Shown in pieces: positions 27,790 to 28,040 of a DNA stretch of 28,040 nucleotides. Position 1 is the first letter of the stretch; each line of letters opens with the position of its first letter. The stretch covers positions 1 to 28,040 of the forward strand of contig JANBPT010000623.1 in assembly GCA_027575765.1 (NCBI GenBank), written 5' to 3'. The stretch is from Tieghemiomyces parasiticus. Its lineage: Eukaryota > Kickxellomycota > Dimargaritomycetes > Dimargaritales > Dimargaritaceae. Made by a program: the position numbers and the translations under genes. The notes under the pieces are model-generated. The model did not search any database. It saw only the letters and a list, made by a program, of their open reading frames with translations, and was not told where the DNA came from.

Positions 27790-28040
27790 CCTGAGATAAG
27801 GGGCCAGCTATAGGGTGGTTTGTGGTGGGTAAAAGCGAGAAGGTGTCATGGAATTGAGGGTGAGTTGCTGCCCATAGGGTCGAGCGGTATTGCACAGCGG
27901 TCACGAAGACCACGCGCCAGGAGCCTAAGTGACAACATGCCGCACTCTCCTGCTACCAAGCACTACTTACTATGGGGTGACACGGCCGAAGCACGCCGAA
28001 CGGCGACGGTATACGTAACTGGTGTCCAAGGTTAATGACC
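27790..28040. other. window edge, upstream of the disordered-protein frame
   Basis: No confident gene. On the minus strand an ATG near 27938 opens a 30-codon frame starting MLSLRLLARGLRDRCA, which has presequence-like character, but no good splice donor follows before its stop. It is noted only because an upstream exon might be expected here. Confidence 0.3.

Overview
This window reads as nuclear DNA of a fungus, most likely an early-diverging (non-Dikarya) lineage. Evidence: short spliceosomal introns with GTAAGT-like donors and CTAAC branch-site candidates; a secreted CRH-type GH16 cell-wall enzyme with a Ser/Thr-rich repeat tail; a yeast-type long-chain-base phosphatase; an Hst3/Hst4-type sirtuin; and a PARN deadenylase, a family missing from budding yeast. 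The exact lineage is inference. No bacterial operons, tRNA, rRNA, CRISPR array or intact transposon could be supported.

Layout. 1-2246: no gene seen, (GT)11 microsatellite. 2247-4325 (-): sirtuin. 4326-7499: no confident gene; a possible orphan first exon at 5310-5427 (-) with promoter-like words upstream. 7500-8069 (-): four-pass membrane protein. 8070-10015: no gene. 10016-12084 (+): three-exon LCB3/SGPP-type lipid phosphatase, convergent with 12449-14137 (-): PARN. 14138-16609: mostly empty, one weak candidate for a small secreted protein. 16610-17935 (-): CRH/GH16 protein with 24-bp and 30-bp tandem repeats. 17936-20349: no gene. 20350-21549 (-): two-exon octanoyltransferase (LIPT2/LipB). 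21824-23173 (-): three-exon 3-hydroxyisobutyrate dehydrogenase, which I reconstructed with a 23-nt microexon. 23174-25583: no gene, but a GC-rich block dense in perfect stem-loops from about 24041. 25584-26967 (+): five-exon PEBP-family protein. 27178-27789 (-): disordered protein of unknown function.

How the genes relate. Most are unrelated housekeeping genes (chromatin, mRNA decay, sphingolipid turnover, cell wall). The exception is the tandem pair on the minus strand: the dehydrogenase acts in mitochondrial valine catabolism, and the octanoyltransferase starts the lipoylation that the upstream branched-chain ketoacid dehydrogenase needs. Their adjacency may be chance.

I found no convincing new multi-gene system. 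The best leads are the microexon, the stem-loop-dense block (possible structured RNA), and a pair of shared words upstream of PARN and of the orphan exon. All exon structures come from reading splice sites and phase by eye, without transcript data.
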